A DNA stretch of 64,000 nucleotides, taken from the NCBI RefSeq assembly GCF_963676685.1, contig NC_092354.1:16498746-16562745 (forward strand), given 5' to 3'. The notes under the pieces are model-generated. The model made no database searches. It was given only the letters and a program-made list of their open reading frames with translations, and was not told the origin of the DNA. Made by a program: the position numbers and the translations under genes. The stretch's first letter is position 1. Every line of letters starts with the position of its first letter. This stretch comes from Mytilus edulis. Its lineage: Eukaryota > Mollusca > Bivalvia > Mytilida > Mytilidae. Shown one piece after another: positions 20,901-28,550 of this stretch.

Positions 20901-23008
20901 CTATTCCAGCGGCACGTCCTATCACCTTGTGTATAGGAAGTGGACTCTCCCAACCCCCATCCCCACCCCCGGATAACTATTGACAATCTTTGGCAAACGG
21001 GATGAAATTAACTTCCCAATTCTCAGCAGTAACATACCATCAGCTCTGTGGTATACTGTTTACATATATCAAATGATACGTTATGCTCGTGCATTTTCAC
21101 ACTATACGAACTCTATATACAGGAGTGTGCTTCATAGCAGAGTTATGAGGAGGATAGATTAAAAATGACACTACGTAAGATATTTGAACATCATCACGAG
21201 TTGGTTGATCTATACGATGTGTCTGTGTCTAAACTAACAAATGACATTTTCAATAATTAATATCTTAAATTATATAACGCATGTTGACGTGTTATGTTTC
21301 AATGTTGTTGTTTTTTTTTTATTTTGCAGTCTGTAAACCAACCCCCGATAACTGTCCGATATATTGTACATATGGATATAAGACGGGACCAGATGGCTGT
21401 TATATTTGTGATTGTAATCCAATAAGTATGTACCTCCATTATTAAAGGGATATACATAGGTTAACGGAGATTCATTTATAGGGGAGATAACTCTAAAAGG
21501 GAGATAATTGTACAAATGTTTGTAGATAGGAATACAAGACGGGGACAGATGGCTGTTATACGTGTGATTTTAATCCAATAAGTATGTATCTCTATTCGTA
21601 AAGTGGTAGACATAGGTTAATGGAGATTCATTTATAGGGGAGACAACTCTCAAAGAGAGAGAATTGTACAGATGTTTGTAAATAGGGATATAAGACAGGA
21701 TCAGATGGATGTTATACGTGTGATTGTAATCAAATAAGTATGTATCCATTCTTAAAGGGTAAGACATAAGTTAATGAAGATTCATTTATAGGGGAGATAA
21801 CTCCGTAAGGGAGATAAGTGTACAGATGTGTGTAGATAGGGACACAAGACGGGCCAGATGACTGTTATACGTGTGATTGTAATCCAATGAGTTTTATCTC
21901 CTTTATTAAATGGGGTTAAGGGAGATTACTCTTTAAGGGGATATAACCCTTAAAGGGAGATAACTGTCCGACATATTGTAGATACGGATATAAAACATAG
22001 CAAGATGGCTGTTATACGTGTTATTGTAATCCAATAAGTATCAAAACGAGGCTCGAGTTTAAGAAAACGTATTGTACTATAAAAGTACATAATTCAAGGA
22101 CTCTTTGCATTCTTGTGTATCCATATATTTTGATATATGTTAATATACAGAATCCAATAAGTATGTACCAAACGAGGCTCTGTTGTAAAATTACGTTCTT
22201 TCCTTGAATAGTATAATTAAAACTTCCCACTTACGATAGACGCCATAACTGCATGCGCCATATTCATTATACATAATACACTTTTCTATTTCTACTTCCC
22301 TATTTGAATAATTCAATATATGCACAATTCCAAATTCACAATACTGTATTATGTCATATGCCATTTACCATACATCAAACACTAATTCCTATTTGAGTCG
22401 TGCAATCTTTTTCTAAATTTTCACCACTCAAATTTATTAAAAATGTAACGTGTTTGAGAGTTGTTATGATTTTCAAAAAACTCTACCAATAATGACTAAA
22501 AGACAGGGACGTGAACAATTCATCGTTTCAGAATCAAATGCATTCTGGGTAATATTTTTAAAACGTACAACAAAACGTGATTGGTTAAAAAAGGGTTCTA
22601 AACAATTGAAACTTAACCAATGACGTAATGTTATCTTCATTTTGATGTACGAACAATGGGATTACCCATAGTTCTTTAAATTCTGAAACGGCCAATTACA
22701 GGTCAATACGACATTTATCAATCAAGAAACAAAAGCAATAGGTGTGAACAATTACAAGTCTTTAATACAATCGTCTCAACTCGGCCGATTCCGTACCCTC
22801 ATCTAGCGGATTCTACCGAGGATTACCGAATGGTCTTTAATAATGAGAAAATCAATAAAGAAAAAAAAATCACAAATCTCCATTTTATAAACGCCATTGA
22901 TAAATGTCGACTACATTATGAATTATTATTAGAATATTTTATTCAGATTTGAAACGACTTCTAAGAAGAATTCTTGACAAAAAAGAAAAGCAGGAAGAGA
23001 CAGAATGA
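14901..23008 (+). CDS. Gene A: secreted WAP-antistasin two-domain protein
   Basis: Coding exons are 14901-14948, 18001-18100, 19923-20051, 21330-21425 and 22947-23008 (TGA at 23006). All internal junctions are GT/AG and the joined frame is open for 144 codons. Residues 1-16 form a signal peptide, 17-50 an acidic spacer containing LYDLMLEDR, 54-92 an eight-cysteine WAP domain (C54, C63, C69, C76, C82, C83, C88, C92) and 94-121 a six-cysteine antistasin-like domain. A basic tail starts LKRLLRRILDKK at 126. Both domains belong to families of serine-protease inhibitors, so an extracellular inhibitor is the likely role; the target is unknown. Intron 1 is phase 0 and introns 2-4 are phase 1, so each domain exon is a symmetric module. 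The exon structure and length are identical in gene B, which supports this reading. I do not recognise a named gene. Confidence 0.88.
15180..15232 (+). repeat. Mussel-type repeat, 3' fragment in intron 1
   Basis: Reads TCATTGGCAATCATACCACA and stops; only the last 50 bp of the family is present. Confidence 0.6.
15564..15628. mobile_element. 65-bp palindromic mini-element, copy 3, with partial copy
   Basis: An inverted-orientation copy: begins CATTCGGCAATCCTCGG and ends GGGTTGAGACGAATG. Directly upstream (15522-15563) is a truncated copy in the same orientation, so this site looks like a dimer or a repeat insertion. No matching target duplication is visible, and another transposon abuts its right edge. 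Confidence 0.75.
15630..15791. mobile_element. 162-bp MITE with CAGTGGCGGATCCAG ends
   Basis: Left end CAGTGGCGGATCCAG; the right end read inverted is CAGAGGCGGATTTAG (12 of 15 match). Flanked by the exact 5-bp repeat AATGT (15625-15629 and 15792-15796). The left AATGT overlaps the last bases of the mini-element copy at 15564-15628. Same end type as 11597-11781. The 5-bp duplication equals that of the hAT at 2213-3547, so a hAT-type transposase is a reasonable inference. Confidence 0.75.
16020..16135 (+). repeat. Mussel-type repeat, 3' fragment in intron 1
   Basis: Starts GTGAGCCAAGGCTCCGTGTT and ends TTCATACTTCATCTTC. Confidence 0.65.
16345..16673. mobile_element. TACTGT-ended MITE, split by a nested repeat
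   Basis: Left end TACTGTAAATTCAGAAATTA; the right end inverted reads TACTGGTCAGAAATTATTGC. Both ends continue with TTTATTATTGC. A mussel-type repeat fragment (about 16424-16545) sits in the middle, so that insertion is younger. TA target, consistent with Tc1/mariner-type MITEs. It belongs with the elements at 41275, 42100 and 44887. Confidence 0.7.
16424..16545 (+). repeat. Mussel-type repeat nested in a MITE
   Basis: Contains GAAGGCCGTACGGTGACCTA and GGCAATCATACCATATCTTC; it interrupts the MITE at 16345-16673. Confidence 0.7.
16710..17671 (+). mobile_element. Deleted Mutator-like element with FLYWCH relic
   Basis: Lies in intron 1 of gene A. Flanked by the exact 8-bp repeat CTTATAAC (16702-16709 and 17672-17679), the size expected for Mutator-like elements (8-11 bp). 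The ends read GGGCAGAATCAATTTGCGCC and, inverted on the right, GGGCGATATCTTTTTGCGCC. Clusters of TTGCGCC occur at the left (four copies to about 16820) and GGCGCAA at the right (five copies from 17560), likely transposase-binding repeats. Inside is a FLYWCH zinc-finger coding relic; the catalytic transposase is absent. Length 962 bp. Confidence 0.85.
17010..17546 (+). pseudogene. FLYWCH zinc-finger protein relic of a Mutator-like element
   Basis: From 17064 a frame reads KFRQAFVQKTGEIRWRC, interrupted by a 38-bp tandem duplication (about 17088-17125 repeated at 17126-17162). It continues at 17132 with GEIRWRCTVKSCCARLFTDE and then TIISNGELD, the FLYWCH pattern of aromatic residue, WRC, a second cysteine and a terminal histidine (here near 17232, after a stop). 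Further on are KQERQILRTACKRIATDMFQ and, in another frame, RYVRQSMYMERIKLHRAQP and EFHRILDDIG. This is the N-terminal part of MULE-type proteins; several frameshifts and stops disable it. Confidence 0.75.
17789..17966 (-). mobile_element. CAGTGAAACC MITE, copy 1 (subfamily 1), next to exon 2
   Basis: Begins TACAGTGAAACCCGACTAAA and ends TTTTAACATTTTCACTGT. Contains CATGTTCTTAAG, the mark of subfamily 1. It ends 34 bp before exon 2 of gene A, immediately upstream of that acceptor's pyrimidine-rich stretch. Confidence 0.85.
18001..18100 (+). CDS. Gene A exon 2: acidic spacer
   Basis: Follows the acceptor TTCATAAG and ends before the donor GTGAGT. Encodes 33 residues plus one base, starting VYGRESS and ending LKERLYDLMLEDR. 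Gene B exon 2 starts VYGDDEN and ends QDRLYDLLMDDR, so the ends are conserved and the middle is variable. It may be a propeptide or a flexible linker. Confidence 0.85.
18135..18605. repeat. Two repeats in intron 2: ATCACATAATC fragment and foldback family E
   Basis: 18135-18290 is an eroded relative of the MITE at 10248. 18312-18605 is a copy of the foldback element at 10800, with the same GTAACGCGTCTTCTGATTGG start and the GTGGTGCACACTG hairpin. The foldback begins about 210 bp after the exon 2 donor. Confidence 0.75.
18895..19260 (+). repeat. Dispersed repeat family D, split by a MITE
   Basis: The family D consensus, read from copies at 24838, 28845, 48235 and 57345, runs through ACGAATGGATAACAACT and then ATTCCTGACTTGGTACAG. 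Here the two halves are separated at 18953/19123 by MITE copy 2. Confidence 0.75.
18954..19122 (-). mobile_element. CAGTGAAACC MITE, copy 2 (subfamily 1), nested
   Basis: Starts TACAGTGAAACCTGGCTGAA and ends AGGGGTTTCACTG. Inserted into a family D repeat in intron 2, so it is younger than that repeat. Confidence 0.85.
19378..19635. repeat. Dispersed repeat family M (intron 2)
   Basis: Contains CAATAGTAGTATACCGCTGT, AACAAATCCGGGTTGCAAAC and GGAAACACATCAAATATAAG. Matching copies lie at 40250-40480 and 49065-49330. Confidence 0.75.
19733..19895 (-). mobile_element. CAGTGAAACC MITE, copy 3 (subfamily 1), next to exon 3
   Basis: Begins TACAGTGAAACCTGACTTAA and ends AACAGGTTTTACTGT. It stops 27 bp before exon 3 of gene A, so the branch-point/pyrimidine region of that acceptor is partly element-derived. 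Confidence 0.88.
19923..20051 (+). CDS. Gene A exon 3: WAP domain
   Basis: Acceptor TTACTTTATAG, donor GTAAGT, phases 1 and 1. Encodes eight cysteines in WAP spacing: CGIQDAYLNC, then C, then CPSGQHCC, then CGNIC. The CC pair and the CG-x-x-C ending are the family hallmarks. WAP domains usually span about 50 residues; this one is at the short end. An upstream ATG within the adjoining MITE keeps this frame open but is not taken as a start. Confidence 0.88.
20180..20576 (+). repeat. Foldback E fragment followed by dispersed family C (intron 3)
   Basis: 20180-20290 matches the start of the foldback at 10800 (TGTTACGCGTCTCCTGATT). From about 20280 family C follows, with GTAGTTAGCACTTCGGTTTT, TCTTCAACTTTATATTTGTT and AAACGTGCATCTGGCGTAT. 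The 72-codon open frame at 20347 is only the repeat. Confidence 0.75.
20985..21265 (+). pseudogene. Reverse-transcriptase fragment (intron 3)
   Basis: The frame from 20985 reads FGKRDEINFPILSSNIPSAL, then YIYQMIRYARAFSHYTN. After a break, 21190-21255 reads HHHELVDLYDVSVSKLTNDI. The same segment in the same order occurs in the relic at 62905-63480 (KRNDFSFSIVNFPF, QLIRYSRA, HHELIGHYDKSVSEIISDI). It is the region after the catalytic YIDD motif of a retroelement RT, Penelope-like at a guess. No catalytic part is left here. Confidence 0.7.
21330..21425 (+). CDS. Gene A exon 4: antistasin-like domain
   Basis: Acceptor ATTTTGCAG, donor GTATGT, phases 1 and 1. Encodes CKPTPDNCPIYC, then TYGYKTGPDGCYICDCNPI. 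The spacing C-x6-C-x3-C-x10-C-x2-C-x-C with GY and DGC fits the antistasin family. By analogy with hirustasin-type inhibitors, the residues between the second and third cysteines (P-I-Y) are where the reactive bond would be. Gene B has S-Q-F there. Confidence 0.87.
   Translation, partial: SVNQPPITVRYIVHMDIRRDQMAVIFVIVIQ
21340..22045 (+). repeat. Five-unit tandem array containing exon 4 sequence
   Basis: The exon mark GATGGCTGTTAT or near recurs at 21392, 21548, 21704, 21857 and 22004 (spacings 156, 156, 153 and 147). Each unit carries the last third to half of the antistasin exon, its donor-like AATAAGTATG and about 90 bp of intron with GGGGAGATAACTC. Only the first unit has an intact acceptor and full exon; the fifth keeps NCPTYCRYGYKT but then a stop. 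The later copies are therefore not usable exons. Confidence 0.88.
22140..22767. other. Rest of intron 4 of gene A
   Basis: A further short copy of the donor region (AATCCAATAAGTATG) lies at 22150, followed by AAACGAGGCTCTGTTGTAA, a phrase that also follows the exon 4 donor in gene B. 22250-22760 is otherwise unannotated AT-rich sequence. Confidence 0.55.
22768..22832. mobile_element. 65-bp palindromic mini-element, copy 4 (intron 4)
   Basis: Begins CAATCGTCTCAACTCGG and ends CCGAGGATTACCGAATG. Flanked by the exact 10-bp direct repeat GTCTTTAATA (22758-22767 and 22833-22842). It lacks the GGAGAGT centre of copies 1 and 2. Confidence 0.87.
22947..23008 (+). CDS. Gene A exon 5: basic tail and stop
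   Basis: Acceptor TTTTATTCAG. Encodes N-LKRLLRRILDKKEKQEETE and a TGA stop at 23006-23008. Gene B begins LKRLLRRLMNKK here, so the basic leucine/arginine-rich segment is conserved while the last residues differ. It looks like a short amphipathic helix; binding to heparin-like glycans or membranes is speculation. Confidence 0.82.
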
Positions 23009-23031
23009 AGATGGATTAGAACAATATACAG
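23009..23031 (+). other. Gene A start of 3'UTR, with donor
   Basis: Sequence from the stop to ATATACAG, followed by GTACAATAA as a weak donor. Gene B likewise has a donor (GTATGT) two bases after its stop, which suggests that in both genes the 3'UTR is completed on a sixth exon. Confidence 0.5.
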
Positions 23032-23233
23032 GTACAATAATATATTCAATTTTAGATGATTGATTGATTACTGTTTTATGTCACTTTCATCCTTGTTTGT
23101 ACCAAAACGAGGCTCTTTTGTAAAAAATGTACTTTGCATACGTTTATAAATTTATCTTCGAAAACCAGGGATGTATAAATACAGTTAACGGTACCTGCAA
23201 CGAATATCCAAATCCATTCTTATTCAAACTATG

Positions 23234-23414
23234 TACAGTGAAACCTGATTAAACCGAACCCTGAATAAATCGGAAGCCTGTCTAATCCAAACTTGTTCTG
23301 AAGACCAATAGTATCACATTTTATGCATTGTGAACCTGATGAAACCGAATACCTGCCAAAACCGAACAACATCTCATGTCCCGAAAGGGTTCGGTTTAGT
23401 CAGGTTTTACTGTA
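23234..23414 (-). mobile_element. CAGTGAAACC MITE, copy 4 (subfamily 2)
   Basis: Starts TACAGTGAAACCTGATTAAA, ends AGTCAGGTTTTACTGTA; contains TCTAATCCAAACTTGTTCTG, the mark of subfamily 2. Confidence 0.88.
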
Positions 23415-23536
23415 TAGAGTCTAGTTTATTTTGTCGGTTTTTAAAGATTTCACTTTTGAATTTACTTTTCAGTCCAGTAAATAAAGAATCTATATCATGT
23501 ACAAGTAGATAACAGACCGATAGATAGAAACGACAC

Positions 23537-23880
23537 TGTCGATGCCACTGCTGGTGGACGTTTCGTCCCCGAGGGTATCACCAGCCCAGTAGTCAGCACT
23601 TCGGTTTTGACATGAATATCAATTATGTGATCATTTTTATAAATTTTCTGTAACAAAACTTTCATTTTTTTTAAAACTAAGGATTTTCTTATCCAAGGAA
23701 TAGATTAACTTAGTCGTATTTGGCACAACTTTTTGGAATTTTGGGTCCTCAATGCTCTTCAACTTTGTACTTGTTTGGCTTTACAACTATTTTGAACTGA
23801 GCGTCACTGAGGAGTCTTATGTAGACGAAACGCGCGTCTGGTGTAATAAATTGTAATCCTGGTACCTTTGATAACTATTT
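23537..23880 (+). repeat. Dispersed family C, near full length
   Basis: Runs from GATGCCACTGCTGGTGGACG, through GTAGTCAGCACTTCGGTTTT, to GTAGACGAAACGCGCGTCTG and CTGGTACCTTTGATAACTAT. Other copies: 20280-20576, 31418-31752 (inverted), 37290-37455, 38935-39005 and 50100-50240 (inverted fragments). Confidence 0.8.
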
Positions 23881-24121
23881 ACATGTATCATTGAAAGAAA
23901 AAAACGTTATAAATATTAATAGATAAATAGTCAATAAAAATAAGAGATAAGAAAAACCCAACTGCCATGCATTATGAGAAATGAGCAGTATGAAAATGTC
24001 AACTGTGCATTTTTATTGTCTCTTTTCATATTATCATCTTTACAAAAAAAAAGCAAAAACCAAAACATCTATATACATTGTTATTATAAAGATATTGTAC
24101 GTAATTTTGTTTCTTTTATAG

Positions 24122-24410
24122 GTAGAGAGTAGAGAAATAACTTAAAAGAAGAGAAGTAAAGAAACTGCATGAGCATATAATCCAGTCTAACATTACATTC
24201 TAATGAAATACGTTTGTTACGATAATTTTCATTGGACGTTGGCAAATATTTGCGTTGCTGAGTAAACTCAATTTGCAACAGTAAAATCTTTGTTTTACGA
24301 AGACCAAGCTTAATATACAATACAGTTATCTCCTAATTTTATTATCCTTTAACCATTTTGAATGTTATAATTACTGTAATGAACTAATAAAGCATTTTGT
24401 AGTTTAAGGA
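24122..24410 (+). other. Gene A probable 3'UTR exon
   Basis: Acceptor TTTCTTTTATAG ends at 24121. The exon is non-coding and contains AATAAA at 24386-24391, about 20 bp before the expected cleavage site. The exon is inferred from the acceptor and signal, and by analogy with gene B. Confidence 0.55.
24386..24391 (+). promoter_or_regulatory. Poly(A) signal of gene A
   Basis: AATAAA about 1.38 kb downstream of the stop codon, in the probable last exon. A TTAA-type element begins 23 bp later, so it may have landed near the natural 3' end. Confidence 0.6.
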
Positions 24411-24413
24411 AGC

Positions 24414-24801
24414 TGGCTTGTCATGGTTTAGATTTTTTGTCAGATTTTCGGAATCCTCTGGTTTTATCCATTTAAATGCCTTGAAAAAATTTGCCTGGTG
24501 ACCCCCATTTTTCTTTTTGTTATTCTTTTACATGTATAATGATAAGCCATCTATAAAAGTCTTACAAAATTTTAATTACTTTTTAATAGTTTTTGAGAAC
24601 TTCAAATTGTCTGTGATAAAGCTATGAAAAGTCAAGAGAGAATATTTTCCCGCCAAAATTTCAATAGCTTATATCTCGAAAACAAGCACGGTGACCTGTA
24701 TATTTGTTTTGCTCTTTGGATTTCTTTATTAATCCTCTATCCATATAAACAAGTGTTGTGAAAAGTTGATTACTTTGAAACTGAGAAGCGAACTCCCTTA
24801 A
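24414..24801. mobile_element. 388-bp element with TTAA borders
   Basis: Left end TTAAGGAAGCTGGCTTG; the right end inverted reads TTAAGGGAGTTCGCTTC (13 of 17 match), with TTAA at both edges. No open frame inside. TTAA borders are typical of piggyBac-type or Kolobok-type MITEs; the choice is not settled. Confidence 0.6.
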
Positions 24802-24837
24802 ACAGTTTTGTCAATGTTTTTTTAAAGCTGTGAAAAA

Positions 24838-25140
24838 AGTAAAATCTACAAAAATAACGAACTCCGGGGGAATTTTAAAAAGAAAAGTCCGTAATCAAAT
24901 GGCAAAATCAAAAGCTGAAACACATTAAACGAATGGATAACAACTTTCATATTCCTGACTTGGAACATGCATTTTCTTATGTAGAATATGGTGGATTAGT
25001 CCTGGTTTTATGGCTACCTAAACCTCTCAAATATCAGAATTTGCGAACCCGTCCGAAGCATCTGATATCATCCTCGGTTTTTGGGTTGGAGTAGAGTTGC
25101 TATGTTGTGTTTTGTGAACTGTTGTTTGTCATTTCGTCTT
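24838..25140 (+). repeat. Family D copy followed by CCATGGCTAA-family fragment
   Basis: 24838-25030 holds AAATCTACAAAAATAACGAA, ACACATTAAACGAATGG and TGGTGGATTAGTCCTGGTTT. From 25040 it continues with the GAAGCATCTGATATCATCCT segment of the family seen inverted at 9166. Confidence 0.7.
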
Positions 25141-25455
25141 TTTATGCCCCACCTACGATAGTAGAGGGGCATTATGTTTTCTGGTCTGTGTGTCCGTGCG
25201 TCCGTCCGTTCATTTGTCCGTCCGTTCGTTCGTTCGTTTGTCCAGTTTCAGGTAAAAGTTTTTAATCGAGGTAGTTTTTGATGAAGTTGAAGTCCAGTCA
25301 ACCTGAAACTTAGTATATATGTGCCTTATGATATGATCTTTCTAATTTTAATGTCAAATTAGAGTTCTGACCCCAATTTCACGGTCCACTGAACATAGAA
25401 AATGATAGTGCGATTGGGGCATCCGTGTACTGGGGACACATTCTTGTTTCTTTTT
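25141..25455 (+). repeat. Dispersed repeat starting TATGCCCCACCTACGATAG
   Basis: About 315 bp with GGGGCATTATGTTTTCTGGT and an irregular GTCCGTCC/GTTCGTTC tract, ending GGTCCACTGAACATAG, then TACTGGGGACACATTCTTGT. A shortened copy lies at 54415-54590. This family is widespread in bivalve genomes as I recall. Confidence 0.75.
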
Positions 25456-25555
25456 CTTTTCTGTTTGGCATGTCCTTTTCAGTTTATTTCCTCGAACGAG
25501 TTTAATCTCTTTGGTTATCTTTCGCCTCTTTCTCATTAAATCGAATTTTACATAG

Positions 25556-25734
25556 TACAGTGAAACCTGATTAAACCGAACCCTGAATAAACCGGAAACC
25601 TGTCTAATCCAAACTTGTTCTGAAGACCAATCATATCACATTTTATGCACCGGAACCTGATGAAACCGAATACCTGCCAAAAGCGAACAACATCTCATAT
25701 CCCGAAAGGGTTAGGTTTAGTCAGGTTTTACTGT
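25556..25734 (-). mobile_element. CAGTGAAACC MITE, copy 5 (subfamily 2)
   Basis: Starts TACAGTGAAACCTGATTAAA and ends GTCAGGTTTTACTGT. The 138-codon frame starting at 25645 begins inside it and is not taken as a gene. Confidence 0.88.
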
Positions 25735-26369
25735 TTTTACAATGTACTGTACGATTATGATGTATATTGGCGTAGATTATACAAACATCCGGGTTCCGAC
25801 ATCTGTATTGCCGTTTTTTCAAGTCGGCATAGAAACATTAAAGGGAGGCAACTCATTATGCAAAAATACATGAATACAATTCAAGTAACGAGACTACTGA
25901 TGCACAACTGGAATAATGGTACAGTTACTTCTATTTGTCATGTCTGTGTATTGTTTATCCGTATGTCTCTACCAATATGCAAATTCTTCACCAAGTTTTG
26001 TGACGTTGGAAAGATTAGTAATACATCCGCCCATTCAACTTTGAACTTGGGTTGTAAATGACATTAATGTATTTTGACCCAATTTTTACCGACAATCTCT
26101 AAAGGATGCTTCCTTTTTTATAATTTAAACGAGTTTGAGATTTTCTGATGCATACTTCATCCTCAAGCATCACTGGGGTTTCTTTTTTGGTCGAAGTATT
26201 CATCTGGTGACGAAATAATAGTGTCGTCAATATTATTTTAATTTTATGATTACAAAAGCATGAAAACGCTACAATTACCATACACAAGATTCTCAATTTA
26301 ATCCACATATAAACGTAGCAAAATATATGGCCATTGAAACAATAGGCACAGTTTTAGGTAATTGTTCAT
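25735..26369. other. Intergenic, nothing recognised
   Basis: No conserved motif, inverted ends or repeat family seen. Confidence 0.45.
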
Positions 26370-26785
26370 TACAAAGGTATAACACACATTATTGTGTGTT
26401 TGTTTTTTCTAAGGTAGAGGTAAAGGGGGAGGATTGAGACCTAAAAAAAATGTTTTACCCTGCCGCATTTTTACGCCTCTCCAAAGTCAGGAGACTCTGC
26501 CGCATTTTTGCGCCTGTCCAAAGTCAGGAGACTCTGGCCTTTATTGGTCTTGAATAATTTTTAATTTTGGTTTATTATATATATTTCGAAGTTTAGTATG
26601 ACGTCCATTATGACTGAACTAGTCTATATTTTTGTTTAGGGGCCAGCTGAAGTACACCTCCGGGTGCGTGATTCTTTTCGTTGCATTGAAGACCAATTGG
26701 TGGCCTTCGGCTGTTTTCTGCTCTTTGGTCGGGTTGTTGTCTCTTCGACAAATTCCCCATTTTCATTCTCAATTTTATGTAATAT
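26370..26785 (+). repeat. Dispersed repeat family J with internal duplication
   Basis: Contains a tandem duplicate of about 45 bp (CTGCCGCATTTTTACGCCTC at 26460 and CTGCCGCATTTTTGCGCCTG at 26507), then GAAGTTTAGTATGACGTCCA and GGGGCCAGCTGAAGTACACC. Copies at 43660-43955 and 46305-46515. Confidence 0.75.
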
Positions 26786-27486
26786 CTAAATGTATCTGTA
26801 TGTCTGCAGCTAGCACCCGTGGGTATTATCAGGACATTAGTCAGTGTCTCAATACTGATAAAACGTATAACATAGAAAGAGAGTGAATAAAAGGAACGTC
26901 TTTATGCCCGCGTCACACTGTCCCGGTTTTTACGCCGATGGCAACACGATTATGGAAATTTTCAAAATCGGGACTGATCGTATCCAGATCGGGCTACTCG
27001 TAGTGCCATCTTTAACCATCGTAGAACCATCGGCCACTTTTTCTAGCCTTCGGGGACAACTTCGGGAAGGGTTCTAAATTTTTTAACATGTTAAAAAATC
27101 CCCGAAGGTGCGTCCGATGTTGAGGGTTCGTATTGAGTTCGTATCACCATCCTCACCATCGTAATTTCACCGGGAATGCATCTTTGAACATCGTATTGCA
27201 TTCGTGTTTCCATCGTTTCCATCGGGCAGTTTTGACATTACGATGTCTACACGAATGAATCACGAAGCCACCAGAAGGTCTTACGATGGCAACACGACTT
27301 CGTGAAAACCTCGTAATCCCGTCGTGTTAGCATCGAATAAAAGTACGAAGGCGACAAGATGGAACTACGACGGCAATAAATCCAGCTAAATATAAGTTAA
27401 TTTTCGCGCTAAAATACATTTAAAGTGCCACGCGCGATATGCACTGTTCAGTCTAATACGACAGTTAAGAAAGACGTTCACAAAAT

Positions 27487-27657
27487 ATGGAGCTCATCTC
27501 ATATGATTCTATGAGAACAAGAAAGGCGACAGCGTTGTTTCTATTAATTCAAATGGAACAAGAAGAGCAGCTATTACAGGCTCATGATTTACTTTTACAA
27601 GTAAAATATTATTTTTTGTCAATTTTTTATATCAACACTGCAGGCACACGTATATAG
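27487..27657 (+). CDS. Short frame inside the 1.8-kb transposon, perhaps a first exon
   Basis: Encodes MELISYDSMRTRKATALFLL, then IQMEQEEQLLQAHDLLLQ, followed by GTAAAA, which could be a donor at 27601. Without splicing, it goes on for 19 more residues to TAG. The glutamate/glutamine-rich helix looks like a real protein start, but no later exon is recognised, so it is probably the remnant of a transposase or accessory gene. Confidence 0.35.
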   Translation: MELISYDSMRTRKATALFLLIQMEQEEQLLQAHDLLLQVKYYFLSIFYINTAGTRI

Positions 27658-28407
27658 GGAAACCAACTTTTTCTTCATTATTCTGATTTTGTTATGTATC
27701 GTCAGAGTTGTTGTCACACGAATGTTTACTTAATAACCATTTTGTTTTCTATATGTCATATTTTTCCGCATTTGTTGCTTTCCCCACATCCTTCCTTTTG
27801 TCTATATTATAATGATATTATCCTGGAAAGAGCTCTTTTTGAATAAAAGGGATCAACGAACCCACTACCTTACCTTTAAGATAGATCAGTAAACATGGGC
27901 ATAATTATGGGTGATTATTCATACTAGTGCACACATTTTACAGTTCAAACAAGGCAATGCCGAGCGTGGCATCCCCTCGTATGTAACATATTGGGGACAA
28001 ATATGGACACTATATTTGTATATGACACATGCACAAAATGGTTAATTGAATATGCATATTTGATACATAAACTATTTTTTAGAAATCAAACAAAATATTC
28101 AGTAACCCTTCAAGCCAACGGTCTTCCGTCTTATGATTAAACCATAAATGAAATGTACAATATAATATATATTCAATATTGATCAAACAAGTAAAAAAGC
28201 GTGACGTTTTCGGCATATAATTTAAATGCATCGTAAGCTGTACACGACGTCTTTTATACATCGTATGGCCATCGCTCCACCATCGTAATCCATCGTGTAG
28301 CCTTCGTAATCCATCGTGTAGCCTTCGTGATCCATCGTGTAGGCTTCGGAGGAGATATGAAGCTTAAATACCCGTCTTCGGTTAACCTTCGTATGTCCAT
28401 CATTTGC

Positions 28408-28550
28408 TACCAAGTCAGGAATATGACAGTTTTTGTCCATTCGTTTTTTATGCGTTTTGTTATTTGATTTTGCCATGTGATTATGGACTTTCCCAAGTGA
28501 TCTTCCTCTAAGTTCAGTATTTTTGTGATTTTACTTTTTGCTATCGTATA
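28408..28550 (-). repeat. Family D repeat nested in the 1.8-kb transposon
   Basis: Inverted copy containing CAGGAATATGACAGTTTTTG and TTTGATTTTGCCATGTGATT. Confidence 0.7.

Noticed and set aside
21519-22045. Extra antistasin exons of gene A
   Set aside because: The later array units have no acceptor and lack the first cysteines, and the fifth has an in-frame stop.
25645-26061. 138-codon frame
   Set aside because: It starts inside a MITE copy and has no counterpart at the other copies.
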